A stretch of 33,441 nt of DNA from assembly GCA_029861425.1 (NCBI GenBank), contig JAOTZH010000020.1, positions 1 to 33,441 on the forward strand. The letters run 5' to 3'. The notes under the pieces were generated by a model. The model saw only the letters and a list, made by a program, of their open reading frames with translations, was not told where the DNA came from and made no database searches. The position numbers and the translations under genes are program-made. This document shows, one piece after another, positions 32,596 through 33,441 of this stretch. This DNA comes from Gemmatimonadota bacterium. Its GTDB lineage: Bacteria; Gemmatimonadota; Gemmatimonadetes; Palauibacterales; Palauibacteraceae. Numbering within the stretch: the first letter of the stretch is position 1; every line of letters begins with the position of its first letter.

Positions 32596-33003
32596 TTGAA
32601 CATCGCGGACATCGAGGAGCTGTTCTCCGACTCGCCGGTCTTTCAGGCACTGCGGCTCGACGTCACGGAGATGGACGAGCATGCCGGGAGGGCGATCGTG
32701 CGCATGCCGATCGGGAGCGCCGTCGAACGCGTGACGTCGGAGGGGATGGTCCACGGGGGTCCGATCGCGACGCTGATCGATATCGCCGGAGACCTGGCCA
32801 TCGCGGCTCGCGTCGGGGGTGGGGTGCCGACGATCAATCTGCGCGTCGACTACCTGCGACCGGGCACGGGCACGTTCCTGGAGGCGAGGGCGGCCGTCCG
32901 TCGTTTGGGCAGGACGATCGCGACCGCGGACATCGACGTGTACGACGACCAGGACCGTCTGTGCGCGATCGGGCGCGGCACGTACAGCTCGGTGGTCGGA
33001 TGA
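32596..33003 (+). CDS. PaaI-like hotdog-fold thioesterase
   Basis: The protein belongs to the acyl-CoA thioesterase group that hydrolyses aromatic or other acyl-CoA thioesters. The signature VHGGPIATLIDIAGDLAIAARVG and PTINLRVDYLRPG followed by LEARAAVRRLGRTIATADIDVYD is intact, with HGG and the downstream Asp as the active-site region. The start is uncertain. TTG at 32596 yields 135 residues beginning at NIADIEELF, the usual family beginning. The frame is open to a GTG at 32497, but that part is low-complexity. A strong ribosome site (AGGGGGAAG, 32561-32569) precedes an out-of-frame GTG at 32576, whose tiny reading frame ends at a TGA overlapping the TTG. The stop overlaps the next gene's ATG (ATGA). 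Confidence 0.75.
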   Translation: MNIADIEELFSDSPVFQALRLDVTEMDEHAGRAIVRMPIGSAVERVTSEGMVHGGPIATLIDIAGDLAIAARVGGGVPTINLRVDYLRPGTGTFLEARAAVRRLGRTIATADIDVYDDQDRLCAIGRGTYSSVVG

Positions 33004-33441
33004 GGGCTGTCGTCTTCGATCGTTACGGCGGCGCCGAGGAGCTGTCCGTGCGTGAGCTTCCGGACCCGACCCCCGGGGCCGGCGAAGCGCTGGTGCGGGT
33101 GCACGCGTCGGCCCTCAACGGGTTCGATCCGATGATGCTGGCGGGGAGCACCGGTTTGAACACCCCGTTTCCCATGACGCCGTGCGGGGATGGCGCGGGC
33201 GAGGTCGTCGCTCTCGGGGCTTCGGTGGACGGGGCCGGACTCGCGATCGGCGCTCGCGTGATGATCGACCCCGCGATACCGGGACGTGGCATGTTCGGCG
33301 AAACCGAACCCGGCACGTGCCGCGAGCTGATTGCCGTGCCCGTGGGGAACCTCGTCCCCATTCCGGACGGCGTGACGTTTTCGCAGGCTGCCGCGATCCC
33401 GGTCGCGTATGGGACCGCGCTCAAGATGATCGAGGATCGCG
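33000..33441 (+). CDS. MDR-family alcohol dehydrogenase/quinone oxidoreductase, N-terminal part (runs off the window)
   Basis: Only the first 147 codons are in the window. ATG at 33000 overlaps the thioesterase stop. The N-terminal GroES-like domain is recognisable (RAVVFDRYGGAEEL, PGAGEALVRVHASALNGFDPMMLAG, VGARVMI-type loop). The GHE motif that binds catalytic zinc in classical members is replaced by GDGAG after TPCGD, so it looks like the zinc-independent quinone oxidoreductase type. The NAD(P)-binding domain begins near the right edge (AAAIPVAYGTAL). Coupling with the thioesterase suggests a shared CoA-thioester or aldehyde pathway, which is inference. Confidence 0.82.
   Translation, partial: MRAVVFDRYGGAEELSVRELPDPTPGAGEALVRVHASALNGFDPMMLAGSTGLNTPFPMTPCGDGAGEVVALGASVDGAGLAIGARVMIDPAIPGRGMFGETEPGTCRELIAVPVGNLVPIPDGVTFSQAAAIPVAYGTALKMIEDR

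Noticed and set aside
1-33441. Mobile elements, prophage genes, CRISPR arrays, tRNA or rRNA genes
   Set aside because: No transposase, integrase, phage structural gene, regularly spaced repeat or tRNA-like cloverleaf was seen in any gap.

Overview
The window is a GC-rich stretch of bacterial chromosome with tightly packed genes. Many neighbours share a stop and start codon (ATGA, GTGA or TGATG), and GTG starts are common. The gene content suits a Gemmatimonadota-like Gram-negative bacterium: a large secreted VPS10/sortilin-type propeller protein, exported CocE and penicillin-acylase-type hydrolases, lipoproteins, an ECF sigma module, and a LeuA-like enzyme beside an NAD-type isocitrate dehydrogenase. 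The phylum is inferred from gene content only. I saw no tRNA, rRNA, CRISPR array, insertion sequence or prophage gene.

Layout. At 1-265 is the 3' end of a VPS10-type protein gene. At 300-522 is a promoter-like sequence, a strongly folded RNA and an intrinsic terminator, ending 5 bases before the Shine-Dalgarno of folE. A zinc-ribbon protein of unknown function follows, then an apparent operon of TPR protein, acyl-CoA synthetase and cutA (1920-4569). Running the other way is a five-gene unit: DUF1499-like protein, lipoprotein, DUF445 protein, Sco and CtaG (9089 to 4530). It looks like copper delivery for cytochrome oxidase, although no oxidase gene is here. From 9240 to 14984 one strand carries a sugar nucleotidyltransferase, a LeuA/homocitrate-synthase-like enzyme, an exported unknown, isocitrate dehydrogenase, two small membrane proteins and a glutaryl-CoA dehydrogenase-like enzyme.

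Two tandem PAS-GGDEF-EAL proteins (15239-19119) handle cyclic di-GMP. Next are an exported thioredoxin-like protein, an orphan GspH-like pseudopilin and a CocE-type lipoprotein hydrolase. A compact minus-strand operon (24126-22761) encodes an ECF sigma factor, a single-pass membrane protein that is probably its anti-sigma factor, and a His-rich Spy/CnrX-like periplasmic protein. Divergent from it are the complete VPS10 protein, a penicillin-acylase-family enzyme and a homocysteine S-methyltransferase. The window ends with a divergent Nramp-family transporter and a tiny membrane partner on the minus strand, then a PaaI-like thioesterase and a truncated zinc-less MDR oxidoreductase on the plus strand.

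The best leads for something undescribed are the folded RNA before folE, the sigma/anti-sigma/metal-resistance-like trio (organised like cnrYXH), the LeuA-like/IDH/GCDH cluster with its coupled zinc-ribbon membrane proteins, and the Nramp homologue that lacks the usual metal-binding motifs.
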